NCBI RefSeq assembly: GCF_030284385.1
Contig: NZ_CP127221.1
Location: 1,674,001-1,738,000 of the forward strand
Source of the DNA: Altererythrobacter rubellus
GTDB taxonomy: Bacteria; Pseudomonadota; Alphaproteobacteria; Sphingomonadales; Sphingomonadaceae
Direction of reading: 5' to 3'
DNA length: 64,000 nt
Position 1 is the first letter of the stretch. The number at the start of each line of letters is the position of its first letter. Shown here in pieces: positions 17,199 to 26,048 of the stretch. Below the pieces are notes generated by a model. That model had not been told where the DNA came from. It searched no databases and was given only the letters and a program-made list of their open reading frames with translations. The position numbers and the translations under genes are program-made.

Positions 17199-18812
17199 TT
17201 AGCCATATAGTCCGTGTAAGTACCAAAGCGGCAAATCGCCCCGCCCATCACCGCTGATTCCATGGCGGTAGATCCAGTATCTCCGCCCTTCTCCATCTTC
17301 GATCCGGTAATAGTCACGCAGTCGTGCGGTGGACCTTTCACGCCACCATTCGGGCGCAATCCGTTCAGGCCCCTCCACACGTGTGACTTCGCGCACGCTC
17401 CCGCGCCAACGAAACGAGCATGGGTGACCGTCTGGCGACGCATAAAGCACCGAAATCCTTTCGGGCCGGTCGAGCAGCTTCAGCGGCCGCTGATGGAAGG
17501 CGAGTTCGCCTTGAATCACTGGCTGCGGTTCTAACGGAGCCCGCCAGCGCTGCGCACGCTCGGGCATATGGCTCGCATGCGGCACAGGGCGTTGCACAGC
17601 CTGCTTGCCGAGCCGCACCGTTAGCCGGTCAACACAAGCATTAAGCGAAGTGCCCTGCTTTTCTACTGCGCTTTCAATATCTCGCTGATCGAGCGCTAAT
17701 GGTTCAGCCCAACTTGCGCGTAGACGCAGAAATTCGATCCCGAAGCCGGCATCAACATCGTCCAGTTTGGCAGCAAACAACCGGCATATATGTACGGGGT
17801 CACGGGTAGATGCAGACAGCTCTAGCGCGCGGATCACAACCTCGCCATCCACTCGCCACAATCCGAGCTCCAGACGCCGCGCGCCTTCGCCCTTGCCTTC
17901 CAGTTCGCGCGCCATGTCATCCGCCAGATCGCGCATCACCTGATCTAGCAGGTCGCGATGGCGAATCGGTTCCATCAAGCGGCGCTCGACCAGCGGTACA
18001 TTCTGCGGAATGACCGGCAGCAGCGGCTCTGGCACCCGCCCCAGCAGCTGATCCATTCGCACCAGCGGATTTGAAGCCGGAGATTTGCGATTGCGGAACC
18101 GCCGCTGGAGCGCATCGCGCCCTACCCCGTTCAGATCCTCCAAGCGTTTGAGCCCCAGACGGCGCAGCACTGTCAGTATATCGGGATCCAGCCTTAAGGC
18201 TGCGACCGGCAATTGCCCCAGTCGCATCACCGCATCATCCTGAGGACCGAGGATCGCCTCAATCGGCCCATAATGCGCCAATGCCCATGCTGCACCTGCT
18301 GTGGACGCAATCGCGAGCCTTGCGGAGATATCGCGCGCTACAAACGCCGCCTGTGCGTCAGCTATCAAGCGCTGCTCCCCTCCGAACAGATGTGCCACGG
18401 CTGTGACATCAACGATCAATCCGTCCGGTGCATCTAGCGCACTCCATGGCCCCCAGCGCCGCGCCCACAGCGCGAGCTTCTCCAGGAAAGCAAGATCACC
18501 TGCCGGATCTGCTGGAGCTGTCTGTATCTCAGGACACAAAGTGCGGGCATCGGCCAGCATTGTTCCAACACGCGCCCCGGCCAAGCGCGCTGCTTCATTG
18601 ATTGCAGCAATCCGCGGCCCATGCGCGCTCTCGCGGATCAGGACAGTAGGAGCGGCGTCCGCACCCTCCCCGCGTTTAATGCCGTTAGAGAGCCGCCAGC
18701 GATCGACCGCCAGCTGTGCGAACCAGATCGACATGATCCGCCGCGGTTGCGACTGACGCGTCTCCGGGTGATAGCTTTTGCGATCGAGCGGCGATGAGAC
18801 CACTGCCGTCAT
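17199..18812 (-). CDS. imuB: Y-family polymerase-like mutasome protein ImuB
   Basis: 537 aa. ImuB is a catalytically inactive Y-family homologue that links the beta clamp, ImuA and DnaE2 at lesions. The N-terminus SIWFAQLAVDRW lacks the acidic metal ligands of active Y-family polymerases, as expected. LSALDAPDGLIVDVTAVAHL corresponds to the palm, and the fingers/thumb helix-hairpin-helix is LTVLRRLGLKRLEDL. The start at 18812 has a GGAG eight bases upstream but overlaps imuA by 128 bases; the internal ATG at 18734 (MSIWF) would reduce the overlap to 50. Either way it is coupled to imuA. Confidence 0.88.
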   Translation of the reverse strand: MTAVVSSPLDRKSYHPETRQSQPRRIMSIWFAQLAVDRWRLSNGIKRGEGADAAPTVLIRESAHGPRIAAINEAARLAGARVGTMLADARTLCPEIQTAPADPAGDLAFLEKLALWARRWGPWSALDAPDGLIVDVTAVAHLFGGEQRLIADAQAAFVARDISARLAIASTAGAAWALAHYGPIEAILGPQDDAVMRLGQLPVAALRLDPDILTVLRRLGLKRLEDLNGVGRDALQRRFRNRKSPASNPLVRMDQLLGRVPEPLLPVIPQNVPLVERRLMEPIRHRDLLDQVMRDLADDMARELEGKGEGARRLELGLWRVDGEVVIRALELSASTRDPVHICRLFAAKLDDVDAGFGIEFLRLRASWAEPLALDQRDIESAVEKQGTSLNACVDRLTVRLGKQAVQRPVPHASHMPERAQRWRAPLEPQPVIQGELAFHQRPLKLLDRPERISVLYASPDGHPCSFRWRGSVREVTRVEGPERIAPEWWRERSTARLRDYYRIEDGEGRRYWIYRHGISGDGRGDLPLWYLHGLYG

Positions 18813-19503
18813 CGCTCATACTCCATTCTCCAGGTGGGTGCGCACGCGCGCGAAACAGCTCTGCCTGCCAGCTCGACCAGCCAGGTGCAGCGCGGTTCCA
18901 GCGCGGCAGTGCAGATGGAGCGGACACAACCTTCCAACGCATCCGCGCAGAAGACAGGTCTGGTGATGCATCAAGCCGCACCAGCCAGAGCGGAACGCCG
19001 TGTTTTTCAGCGGCCAGGCTTAATCGCCGTGACGCAGTAAAATTAAGCCCGCGCGGATTGCCTGCAATCTCTCCCAGAACGAAAGCCAAGTCACGGCAGC
19101 GCAACCCCTCTTCCAGCGCGAACAGCGCATCTTCGGGGGACTTGGCTTCAACATGGATCACCCGGTGGCGCAGTTCCTCTGGCAGTCCATGCACATAAGG
19201 GCGCCCGCCCAGCCGCACAGCAGATGTATCCTGCACCCACAGAACCTGCCGCCGATCCTCTTGCGCTGGCGCGTTTCCCCTTGCCGCGACTTGCATCGCG
19301 TCACGCGCTAGCGACAGCGCCAGCCCTGCCCCTGCAGCCTCATCCCCGCGCGCAAACACTTCGCTATGCTGAGGTGCGGGGAGGCCCGGCCTCCAGCGAG
19401 GTAGACGCGTACGGATTAGCGCTGATGCACTGTCGGTACATGCATTCGCAGCAAGAATTTTTGCAGCAGGATAGGCAGTATGGGACACAGCAAAACGACT
19501 CAT
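18685..19503 (-). CDS. imuA: Mutasome protein ImuA
   Basis: 272 aa RecA-like fold protein that partners ImuB and DnaE2 in SOS mutagenesis. Recognisable parts are PAPQHSEVFARGDEAAGAG, VLWVQDTSAVRLGGRPYVHG and LRCRDLAFVLGEIAGNPRGL, followed by GVPLWLVRL. The first gene of the imuAB unit. The only ATG consistent with the conserved N-terminal part lies 2 bases after a perfect LexA box, so the transcript should have almost no leader. Confidence 0.88.
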   Translation of the reverse strand: MSRFAVSHTAYPAAKILAANACTDSASALIRTRLPRWRPGLPAPQHSEVFARGDEAAGAGLALSLARDAMQVAARGNAPAQEDRRQVLWVQDTSAVRLGGRPYVHGLPEELRHRVIHVEAKSPEDALFALEEGLRCRDLAFVLGEIAGNPRGLNFTASRRLSLAAEKHGVPLWLVRLDASPDLSSARMRWKVVSAPSALPRWNRAAPGWSSWQAELFRARAHPPGEWSMSDDGSGLIAARSQKLSPGDASVATAADHVDLVRTAGGRSLAAL

Positions 19504-19505
19504 TT

Positions 19506-19520
19506 GTTCTTATTATGTTC
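19506..19520 (-). promoter_or_regulatory. LexA (SOS) box at the imuA start
   Basis: Exact GTTC-N7-GTTC (N7 = TTATTAT) ending two bases upstream of the imuA ATG. LexA bound here would overlap the promoter/start region and block imuAB directly. Confidence 0.88.
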
Positions 19521-19563
19521 CATCACCTTCCATTTGGCAATGACTGGCAATGCTTCACCCACG

Positions 19564-19592
19564 AAAAAGGCCGGAGGATCGCTCCCCCGGCC
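19564..19592 (-). terminator. Rho-independent terminator of the Na+ symporter gene
   Basis: On the minus strand a 24-base hairpin with a 10-bp GC-rich stem (one G-U) closes on a GCGA tetraloop and is followed by TTTTT. It sits 24 bases after the stop of the symporter gene. Confidence 0.85.
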
Positions 19593-19615
19593 CTAATCTC
19601 AATCTTGCGGTCAAA

Positions 19616-21016
19616 TCAGGCAAACAGGCCCGCCAGCAAAATAACCGTCAATGCAATCGGGCACACAAACCTGACCAGCGCGCGCCAAGTCTGGTGCAGA
19701 ACCCCGTCCAGACCATTCTCATCATCGATCAGCTTGGCATCAGCGATCCAGCCAACAAAGATACAAGTCAGGATCGCACCAATCGGCATGAACAGTTTCG
19801 CGGTTACACCATCAAGCGTATCGAAGAAATTGGTCTCAGCGAATAATGGGATGAAGTTAAGCGGATAGAACTCAGCCATTTCGTTGAACGAAAGCGAAGC
19901 AAACACGCCAAGCACCGCGGCGCCCAAACCTACGATCAGTGTCGCAATCGGGCGCGTGATGTTGAACTTCTCGAACACATAAGCCGTGGGTGCTTCGAGC
20001 AAGCCAACGGAACTGGTGAGCGCCGCAAAAAAGACCATGATGAAAAACGCGAGACCAATCAGCGAACCGAACGGCATGGCCTGGAACGCAATCGGCAGAG
20101 ACTGGAACATCAAACCGGGCCCGGCGCTCGCTGAAAGTCCAGCAGCAAAAACGATCGGAAAGATTGCCAGACCCGCAAGCATCGCAACGGCGGTGTCGGC
20201 GCCAGCAATAATACCGGACGTTTCGCCCAAGTTGGTGTCGCGATTAGCATAGGATCCGTAAGTTATCATACCTGCCACACCGAGAGAGAGCGAGAAGAAC
20301 GCCTGCCCGACGGCAGCGAGCATGACTTCACCAGTCAACTTGGAGAAGTCAAACGTGAACAGATAGGCGACCGCTTCGCCGAAGTTGCCAGTAAAAGCAC
20401 CATAGACCGTGATGCCGAGGAAGAGCGCGAAAAAGATGGGCATCAGGTAGACAGCAACCCACTCGATCCCGCTCGAAATCCCGCGTGCTACAAAAAACAT
20501 TGTCACGGCAAGGAAGCCGAGATTGAGCCCTACCATCAGCCCACCATTGCCGAATAATCCCGGCAGCAGACCTTCAACATCACTCGCTGCGCGACCTTCA
20601 AACGCACCGCCAGCAAGGCCGGTCTGGAATAGATCACCAACAAAAACGCCGATGTAATAGACAACCCAGCCGCCCACGACGCAGTAGAAGCTGAGGATCA
20701 GGAAAGCGCCGAGAACGCCCAGGGAAGCAAGAATACTCCAGCCTTCATGTGCATTGGAATCGCGCGCGACGCGGCGCACACTTTCCGGCGCATTTGCCTG
20801 GCCGTGTCGACCAATCAGAACTTCCGACAACAAAACCGGCAAGCCGATCAAAAGCACGCAGAAAATGTAGAACAGAACAAAGGCCCCGCCGCCATTCTCT
20901 CCGGCTTCTGCCGGGAAGCGCCACATATTACCAAGGCCCACGGCCGAGCCAACTGCTGCCAGAATGAATGCGCTACGCGATGACCAATTCTCGTGGGTCT
21001 TGCCTGTTGCTGCCAT
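19616..21016 (-). CDS. Sodium-dependent transporter, NSS (SNF) family
   Basis: 466 aa, about 11-12 membrane helices. The first helix carries GSAVGLGNMWRFPAEAGENGG, the Na+ and substrate-binding unwound helix typical of the neurotransmitter:sodium symporter family (LeuT-like). The family imports amino acids or related amines with Na+. Substrate unknown. It is flanked downstream by a strong terminator and is divergent from panB. In its leader, 21040-21057 forms a 6-bp hairpin. Confidence 0.92.
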   Translation of the reverse strand: MAATGKTHENWSSRSAFILAAVGSAVGLGNMWRFPAEAGENGGGAFVLFYIFCVLLIGLPVLLSEVLIGRHGQANAPESVRRVARDSNAHEGWSILASLGVLGAFLILSFYCVVGGWVVYYIGVFVGDLFQTGLAGGAFEGRAASDVEGLLPGLFGNGGLMVGLNLGFLAVTMFFVARGISSGIEWVAVYLMPIFFALFLGITVYGAFTGNFGEAVAYLFTFDFSKLTGEVMLAAVGQAFFSLSLGVAGMITYGSYANRDTNLGETSGIIAGADTAVAMLAGLAIFPIVFAAGLSASAGPGLMFQSLPIAFQAMPFGSLIGLAFFIMVFFAALTSSVGLLEAPTAYVFEKFNITRPIATLIVGLGAAVLGVFASLSFNEMAEFYPLNFIPLFAETNFFDTLDGVTAKLFMPIGAILTCIFVGWIADAKLIDDENGLDGVLHQTWRALVRFVCPIALTVILLAGLFA

Positions 21017-21147
21017 AGTTTAAGGATTTTCCCTCTAGCGCACGTTCCCCGACGTGCTCTCTTGTGGAATGCCTTCTGCAAGAAAATTACGCCCGCGCCA
21101 AGTGGCTTAGCTTTGCCTTATCCCCACAGCACCGCTAAAGCGGCGAC

Positions 21148-22020
21148 ATGTCTACGACTTTTCAACTCGATACGAGCACGAGCAGGGCAACGCCCACACC
21201 AAAGCCACGCAAGCGGCTGACTGTTCCAAAGATTCGCGATCACAAGAAAGACGGCCAGACTAAAGAGCCGCTGGTCATGCTGACCGCTTACACGGCGCGG
21301 CAAGCGCAACTGCTCGACACGTATTGCGACATTCTGCTTGTGGGGGATTCACTGGGGCAGGTGATTTACGGGCTTGATTCCACCTTGCCAGTAACGGTCG
21401 ATATGATGATCGCACACGGCGCCGCCGTCGTGCGCGGCAGTTACCACGGCGTTGTCATCGTCGATATGCCATTTGGATCCTACGAAGGTTCAAAAGAGCA
21501 AGCATTCGAGACTGCAAGCCGCATCATGGCGGAAACAGGCTGCGCTGCTGTAAAGCTGGAGGGTGGTCAAGCGATGGCGGAGACGATTTCATTTCTGACC
21601 AACCGTGGCATTCCCGTGATGGCTCACGTCGGGCTGACGCCTCAGGCCGTGAACGTCTTGGGCGGCTATGCGGCCCGCGGACGTTCACAACAGGAACATG
21701 ACAAGATCCTGGGGGACGGTAAAGCCGTTCAGGATGCCGGTGCGTTTTCTGTCGTAGCCGAGGGGGTTTTGGAGCCGATTGCAATCGCACTCACCAAATC
21801 ACTCGAAATCCCGGTCATTGGCATTGGCGCGTCTGCACAATGTGATGGCCAAGTGCTGGTAACCGAGGACATGCTGGGCATGTTCGAACGCGTGCCTCGC
21901 TTTGTGAAGAAGTATGATGACATTGCAGGAATGATCGACAGGACGGTTGCGCAGTACGCAGAGGAAGTACGCGCACGTAAATTCCCGACTGCGGACCAGA
22001 CCTATCATCCGAAAAGCTAA
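21148..22020 (+). CDS. panB: 3-methyl-2-oxobutanoate hydroxymethyltransferase
   Basis: 290 aa. PanB adds a hydroxymethyl group from methylene-THF to 2-oxoisovalerate to give ketopantoate, the first step of pantothenate/CoA synthesis. Signature parts: VGDSLGQVIYGLDSTLPVTV, AVKLEGG, AHVGLTPQAVNVLGGY and GIGASAQCDGQVLV. The first 40 residues are a basic extension before the barrel, with LTAYTARQAQLLD beginning the conserved region. Six bases separate it from the DUF475 gene. Confidence 0.96.
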   Translation: MSTTFQLDTSTSRATPTPKPRKRLTVPKIRDHKKDGQTKEPLVMLTAYTARQAQLLDTYCDILLVGDSLGQVIYGLDSTLPVTVDMMIAHGAAVVRGSYHGVVIVDMPFGSYEGSKEQAFETASRIMAETGCAAVKLEGGQAMAETISFLTNRGIPVMAHVGLTPQAVNVLGGYAARGRSQQEHDKILGDGKAVQDAGAFSVVAEGVLEPIAIALTKSLEIPVIGIGASAQCDGQVLVTEDMLGMFERVPRFVKKYDDIAGMIDRTVAQYAEEVRARKFPTADQTYHPKS

Positions 22021-22026
22021 GAACTG

Positions 22027-23109
22027 ATGCAGACCTTGCTTCGATATTACAGCTTCTCGCTGGCATTTTCAGCCGCCAGCCTTGCACTTGCGGTTTGGTA
22101 CGGCTGGGCGAGCACGGGAAACGTAACCGCGACGTTGGGCATCCTCTGGATTGTTCTCGTACTTTCCATCCTCGAAGTCTCGTTGAGCTTCGACAATGCG
22201 GTCGTGAACGCCACAGTGCTGCGCAATATGGATCCGGTTTGGCAGCGACGTTTTCTAACTTGGGGGATCCTGATCGCCGTGTTCGGCATGCGGATCATTT
22301 TTCCGATCGCAATTGTCGCCATCGCGGCGCAAGTCGGTCCGGTCGAGGCGATCAATCTCTCCCTCAATAACCCGGACGAATACCAGCGTATTGTCTCTGA
22401 CGCTCACGTCGGCATTGCCGGCTTTGGCGGCGCGTTCCTTGCGATGGTGGGCCTGACATTCTTCTTTGAAGAAGACAAGGAAGTGCATTGGATCGCAATG
22501 CTTGAACGCAGTATCAATCGATTCTCCAGTGCTCCCGCGATTGAGATCGGACTGGTGTTGAGCGTGCTCTACGGCGTGTCGACGCTGCTCTCGCCGGAGG
22601 ACACGATCACATTCCTCACCGCAGGCATCCTTGGCCTTGTCACTTTCATCGGCGTGCAGGCAATCTCTTCCCTGCTGGAAGAAGCAGAAGCGAAGAAGCG
22701 CGCGGCAGGCATTGTGGTCAAGTCCGGCCTAGGCGGTTTTCTTTATCTTGAAGTGCTGGATGCCAGCTTCAGCTTTGACGGCGTAATCGGTGCATTTGCG
22801 CTTTCGAACAATATGGTGATCATCGCGTTGGGCCTGTCTGTTGGCGCGATATTTGTGCGTTCGATTACGATCCATCTGGTCCAGACCGGTACGCTCAACC
22901 AGTATCGCTATCTTGAACACGGGGCATTCTGGGCAATCATCGTGCTCGGCGGCATTATGTTGTTCTCGGCCAAATTCCATATTCCAGAAACAATCACTGG
23001 TCTGCTCGGCGCAACCCTGATCGGATTGAGTTTCTGGTGGTCCGTACGACACAATCGTCGCGAAGGCAGTGAGAAGATCGACCTCAACTCTGCGCCGCTA
23101 GACGGTTAG
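22027..23109 (+). CDS. DUF475 family integral membrane protein
   Basis: 360 aa, about 9-10 predicted membrane helices. The conserved acidic LEVSLSFDNAVVNA in the second helix region and LEVLDASFSFDGVIGAFA later are the paired motifs of DUF475, related to the TerC family of metal-ion exporters. Likely role: metal transport or homeostasis at the inner membrane; the substrate is not shown. Probably cotranscribed with panB. Its last 26 bases overlap the convergent symporter gene. Confidence 0.9.
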   Translation: MQTLLRYYSFSLAFSAASLALAVWYGWASTGNVTATLGILWIVLVLSILEVSLSFDNAVVNATVLRNMDPVWQRRFLTWGILIAVFGMRIIFPIAIVAIAAQVGPVEAINLSLNNPDEYQRIVSDAHVGIAGFGGAFLAMVGLTFFFEEDKEVHWIAMLERSINRFSSAPAIEIGLVLSVLYGVSTLLSPEDTITFLTAGILGLVTFIGVQAISSLLEEAEAKKRAAGIVVKSGLGGFLYLEVLDASFSFDGVIGAFALSNNMVIIALGLSVGAIFVRSITIHLVQTGTLNQYRYLEHGAFWAIIVLGGIMLFSAKFHIPETITGLLGATLIGLSFWWSVRHNRREGSEKIDLNSAPLDG

Positions 23110-24067
23110 CAATAGGTGCCGCTATCACTAGCTGTATGAAGTGATATGCGATCAGCGGAATCAAAACCACGCCAGCTATTGCCGGGTCGAACATCAGCGT
23201 TGCCAGCGGCGCGCCCATAGCCAGGCTTTTCTGGGTTCCGGCAAACAGGAACGCGATACGGTCTTCGCGTGTCTTGGTGAGCAAGCCACCCGCGCTCCAG
23301 GAACCGACAATGGCATAAACGAGATAGATACACACAGCGGAGAGCGCAAACAGCCACGCTGTGCCGTCTATTCTGTTCCATATCCCTTCGCTCACCGCAC
23401 CGCTCATCGCGACATAGACCGCGATGGCGATCGGAACTCTATCAGTCCATTTAGTCAGCGCTGGGTTCTGGGTAACAATTTCGCCAACGCGGGGCTGAAG
23501 GAGCTGACCCAAAGCAAACGGTAGCAGCAAGACCGTTGCGATCTTGACCAGCGCTTCGCTGTGAAATGCAACCACCTCACTGCCCGCAAGCAATGCGAAC
23601 AATGGCGCGCTTAGGAATACGCCGAGAATATTGAGCAGCGCGGCTGCGACAACGGCATGTGCAACATTTCCGCCTGCCATTGAGGTGTAAACTGTGGCCG
23701 ATTGAATCGTTGAGGGCAGTGCACCAAGGTAGAGAAAGCCTACTGCCAACAGGGCTGGAAACAGCCCTCCGCCCAGCTGCCAGATCGCCCAACCGCCAAA
23801 CAGCATCGCACCAAATACCCATAGCGCCAAGGCACCGTGGAATCGCCAGTCAGCGGCGCCCCGCACAACCTGGTCGCGTGGCAGGCGCAAGCCATTGAGA
23901 AAGAACAGGACAAAGATCGCCGCGTTGGCAATCCATTGTCCCAATTCCTGGCGAGATTCTGGTACAGGAACAAGGATTGCCAGGACCAAGGCAAGGATCA
24001 GCAAGCGGACCATCGGGTCAAAAACACGGGCAAGCGGCGCAAGCATGCTTCGCCAGTGGCCTGCCAA
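23084..24067 (-). CDS. Bile acid:sodium symporter family protein
   Basis: 327 aa, about 9-10 hydrophobic segments, with the BASS-family order: FLNGLRLPRDQV after helix 2, GALPSTIQSATVYTSMAGGN in the crossover helix and GTQKSLAMGAPLAT in the second crossover region. The closest type is the YfeH/SLC10A7-like group. The family cotransports organic anions with Na+. The substrate is unknown. It overlaps the DUF475 gene tail to tail. Confidence 0.88.
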   Translation of the reverse strand: MAGHWRSMLAPLARVFDPMVRLLILALVLAILVPVPESRQELGQWIANAAIFVLFFLNGLRLPRDQVVRGAADWRFHGALALWVFGAMLFGGWAIWQLGGGLFPALLAVGFLYLGALPSTIQSATVYTSMAGGNVAHAVVAAALLNILGVFLSAPLFALLAGSEVVAFHSEALVKIATVLLLPFALGQLLQPRVGEIVTQNPALTKWTDRVPIAIAVYVAMSGAVSEGIWNRIDGTAWLFALSAVCIYLVYAIVGSWSAGGLLTKTREDRIAFLFAGTQKSLAMGAPLATLMFDPAIAGVVLIPLIAYHFIQLVIAAPIANRLAAQS

Positions 24068-24118
24068 CCCGATTCTGTCGAGGGCGCGGTTTAAAACCTC
24101 CCCCGATCAGAGAGCTTT

Positions 24119-24290
24119 ACCTGCGATGGCAGCGCGATATCGCTAACCTCATCGAGGAAAGGCGTGCCCCCGGCTGAGTTCTCGATCTTGCCTTCAGTCG
24201 TCTTCACGGCTTTCGCGAATGCGCCCTTCTCGTGACCGAATAACTAACTTTCCAACAGATTTTCAGGGATAGCTGCGCCACGATCTCATC
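24119..24290 (-). pseudogene. Remnant of a sigma-54-dependent transcriptional activator
   Basis: The minus strand between 24290 and about 24130 reads GAAIPENLLES, a TAG stop, then LFGHEKGAFAKAVKTTEGKI and GGTPFLDEVSDI. These are the GAFTGA-loop and Walker B region of an NtrC-type AAA+ domain (normally ELFGHEKGAFTGA and GGTLFLDEIGD). The GAFTGA Thr-Gly has become Ala-Lys, there is an internal stop, and no N-terminal receiver or C-terminal HTH can be seen. It is a decayed fragment with no likely product. Confidence 0.7.
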
Positions 24291-24507
24291 GCTGGGCTTC
24301 TCCGTATTGATAGACCCAAGCAGCCGCAAGCACACGGGCGACGACGCCGGTGATCCCTGGGAACGTCCCGAATGCTTAATTCAAACTGGTCGAGAGACCG
24401 AACCTTGGACTACTCTTAATGAGCAGAAGTGAAATGTCGGTAAACTTTACACTAGCGCCCTAAATTGCAGAGATCGCGGCACTCCAGTGGTTAAGCAGTG
24501 ATAATCG
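24291..24507. other. Intergenic sequence, probably decayed coding DNA
   Basis: No intact gene. The minus strand around 24300-24360 gives a protein-like stretch (FPGITGVVARVLAAAWVYQY) that I could not place; it may be debris from the same deletion that left the sigma-54 activator fragment. Confidence 0.4.
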
Positions 24508-25899
24508 TTAACGTCGATCCAAGCCTTGAAACTCGAATGGTGTCACTCCTCGGGCAAGCCGATCAACCTGGAGCGGTGCCCCGCTTGGTGGAAGCGAACG
24601 CTGCCTGCAACCCTCCCGATAACATCTTGCGCACCCCAGACCGATTGCTTCTGCAGATTCAGGATCGAGAGACAGCCCCTTGGCGGCTGACAACTGGGCT
24701 GCGAAGCGCGCTTCCACACCCAGAACGATGACAAATCTAGCCTGATCACCTGCGCCAATCGCGTCGACAGTCCGCGCGATGGTTATCCAATGGGTGGGGC
24801 CAGCATCAACGCCCTCGACAAACACAGACTGCACGCAAAGATCGCCCCGACGTTCAAATGCAGTATGCACGATCCACAACGGGCAAGATACATCACTTTC
24901 CAACAAGGTAGCGCCGCTTGCACCTGAGAACCGTTTTGAAAACTGCCCGGCCCGATCGATCCGCGCCATGAAGAACGGCAATCCGCGCTGTCCGACGCGC
25001 TGCAATGTTGTGAGACGATGCGCTAGTTGCTCAAAGCTCACGCCAAACCGACGTTGTAGTACCGTGAAGTCATAGCCTGTCTGCTCGCAGGCCCGCAGGA
25101 ATCGCCCATAGGGCATCAGCAAGGCGGCCGCGAAGTATGCCGTTACGTGCCGTTCAAACAATTGCCGCGCAGCCGCGTCATCGAATTGAGGACCCGCCAC
25201 AAGGCTTGAGATGGCCTCTCGCTGCTCAAGTGTGACCAGTTGTGCAGCAATCTGGAAATTGCGCGAGGAACGGTCGAGCATTTCGGATAGCTGGAGTTGC
25301 CGTGCGTGCAGGTCCAGGCGACGCACCGCGTTGGGCATCACCTCCAATGGGAGTATGCGAACGCTCAACTGGTGCTTCTCGCGCAGTCTCTCAGTCAACG
25401 CTGCGCCAAGATCGCTATTGGATAGCCGCAGCTCATCAGCAAGCTTCTCTGCCACTTCATCGATATCGGCGAAGTGGTTGCGCCAACGCTCAATCTCGCG
25501 CCGCGATTCTACCAGGCTATCATTCACGCCGCCAACGTCCTGCCCGGACCTGTCATAAAGACGTGCTAATGCCGCAGCGGCCTGAGGTGCTGAGTTGAGT
25601 AGCTCGCTTACTTCTTCCCGGTCGATATTCAGATCAGCGAAACGCTCATCGGCCAATCTGCGGGCAAGCCCATCGATTCCGCCAATGCTCTCGTCTTCTC
25701 TAAGCGTGCGCGGATCAAAGTCGAAGCGGTCAATGACTTGGATCAGAACTCTTGCGGACAAGGGACGCTGATTGCGCTCGATCAGGTTGAGATAGCTTGG
25801 ACTGATACCCAGCGTTGCGGCCATCGCGGATTGAGTCATGCCTTCGCGCTTGCGTAGCCGCCTCAATGCAGGGCCAGCCAAAAGTGTATTGTCGCTCAT
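24508..25899 (-). CDS. XRE-family short-chain acyl-CoA-type regulator (RamB/ScfR-like)
   Basis: 463 aa. An N-terminal HTH (ALRRLRKREGMTQSAMAATL, with ISPSYLNLIERNQRPL) covers about residues 8-65. The middle is the IrrE/ImmA-like region (RHVTAYFAAALLMPYGRFL), but no HExxH protease motif is visible. The C-terminal DUF2083 domain ends with LGCARCYREGCRQR. Members such as RamB and PrpC-locus regulators control glyoxylate and propionate genes by sensing acyl-CoA. Its divergent position 149 bases from aceA makes aceA its most likely target. Confidence 0.87.
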   Translation of the reverse strand: MSDNTLLAGPALRRLRKREGMTQSAMAATLGISPSYLNLIERNQRPLSARVLIQVIDRFDFDPRTLREDESIGGIDGLARRLADERFADLNIDREEVSELLNSAPQAAAALARLYDRSGQDVGGVNDSLVESRREIERWRNHFADIDEVAEKLADELRLSNSDLGAALTERLREKHQLSVRILPLEVMPNAVRRLDLHARQLQLSEMLDRSSRNFQIAAQLVTLEQREAISSLVAGPQFDDAAARQLFERHVTAYFAAALLMPYGRFLRACEQTGYDFTVLQRRFGVSFEQLAHRLTTLQRVGQRGLPFFMARIDRAGQFSKRFSGASGATLLESDVSCPLWIVHTAFERRGDLCVQSVFVEGVDAGPTHWITIARTVDAIGAGDQARFVIVLGVEARFAAQLSAAKGLSLDPESAEAIGLGCARCYREGCRQRSLPPSGAPLQVDRLARGVTPFEFQGLDRR

Positions 25900-26048
25900 T
25901 TCTGTGAATATATTTACATCATGACAAAAGAAAAGCCAAAAATACGCTCAATGAGACACGAATTTTTGTAACATTTCCTGTTCTCTCGCGCGTTTTTGCC
26001 GCAAACCAGCATTCAAGAGGCACCTCCCCGCCTCCGCAGGAGATTCAG
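25900..26048. promoter_or_regulatory. Divergent promoter region between the acyl-CoA-type regulator and aceA
   Basis: 149 bases, AT-rich, between two divergent starts. A specific operator for the RamB-like protein could not be identified by eye. aceA has an AGGAG eight bases before its ATG. Confidence 0.5.

Noticed and set aside
21040-21057. Hairpin GCACGT-N6-ACGTGC in the leader of the Na+ symporter gene
   Set aside because: Short stem with no T-tract and no conserved element recognised, so neither a terminator nor a riboswitch.
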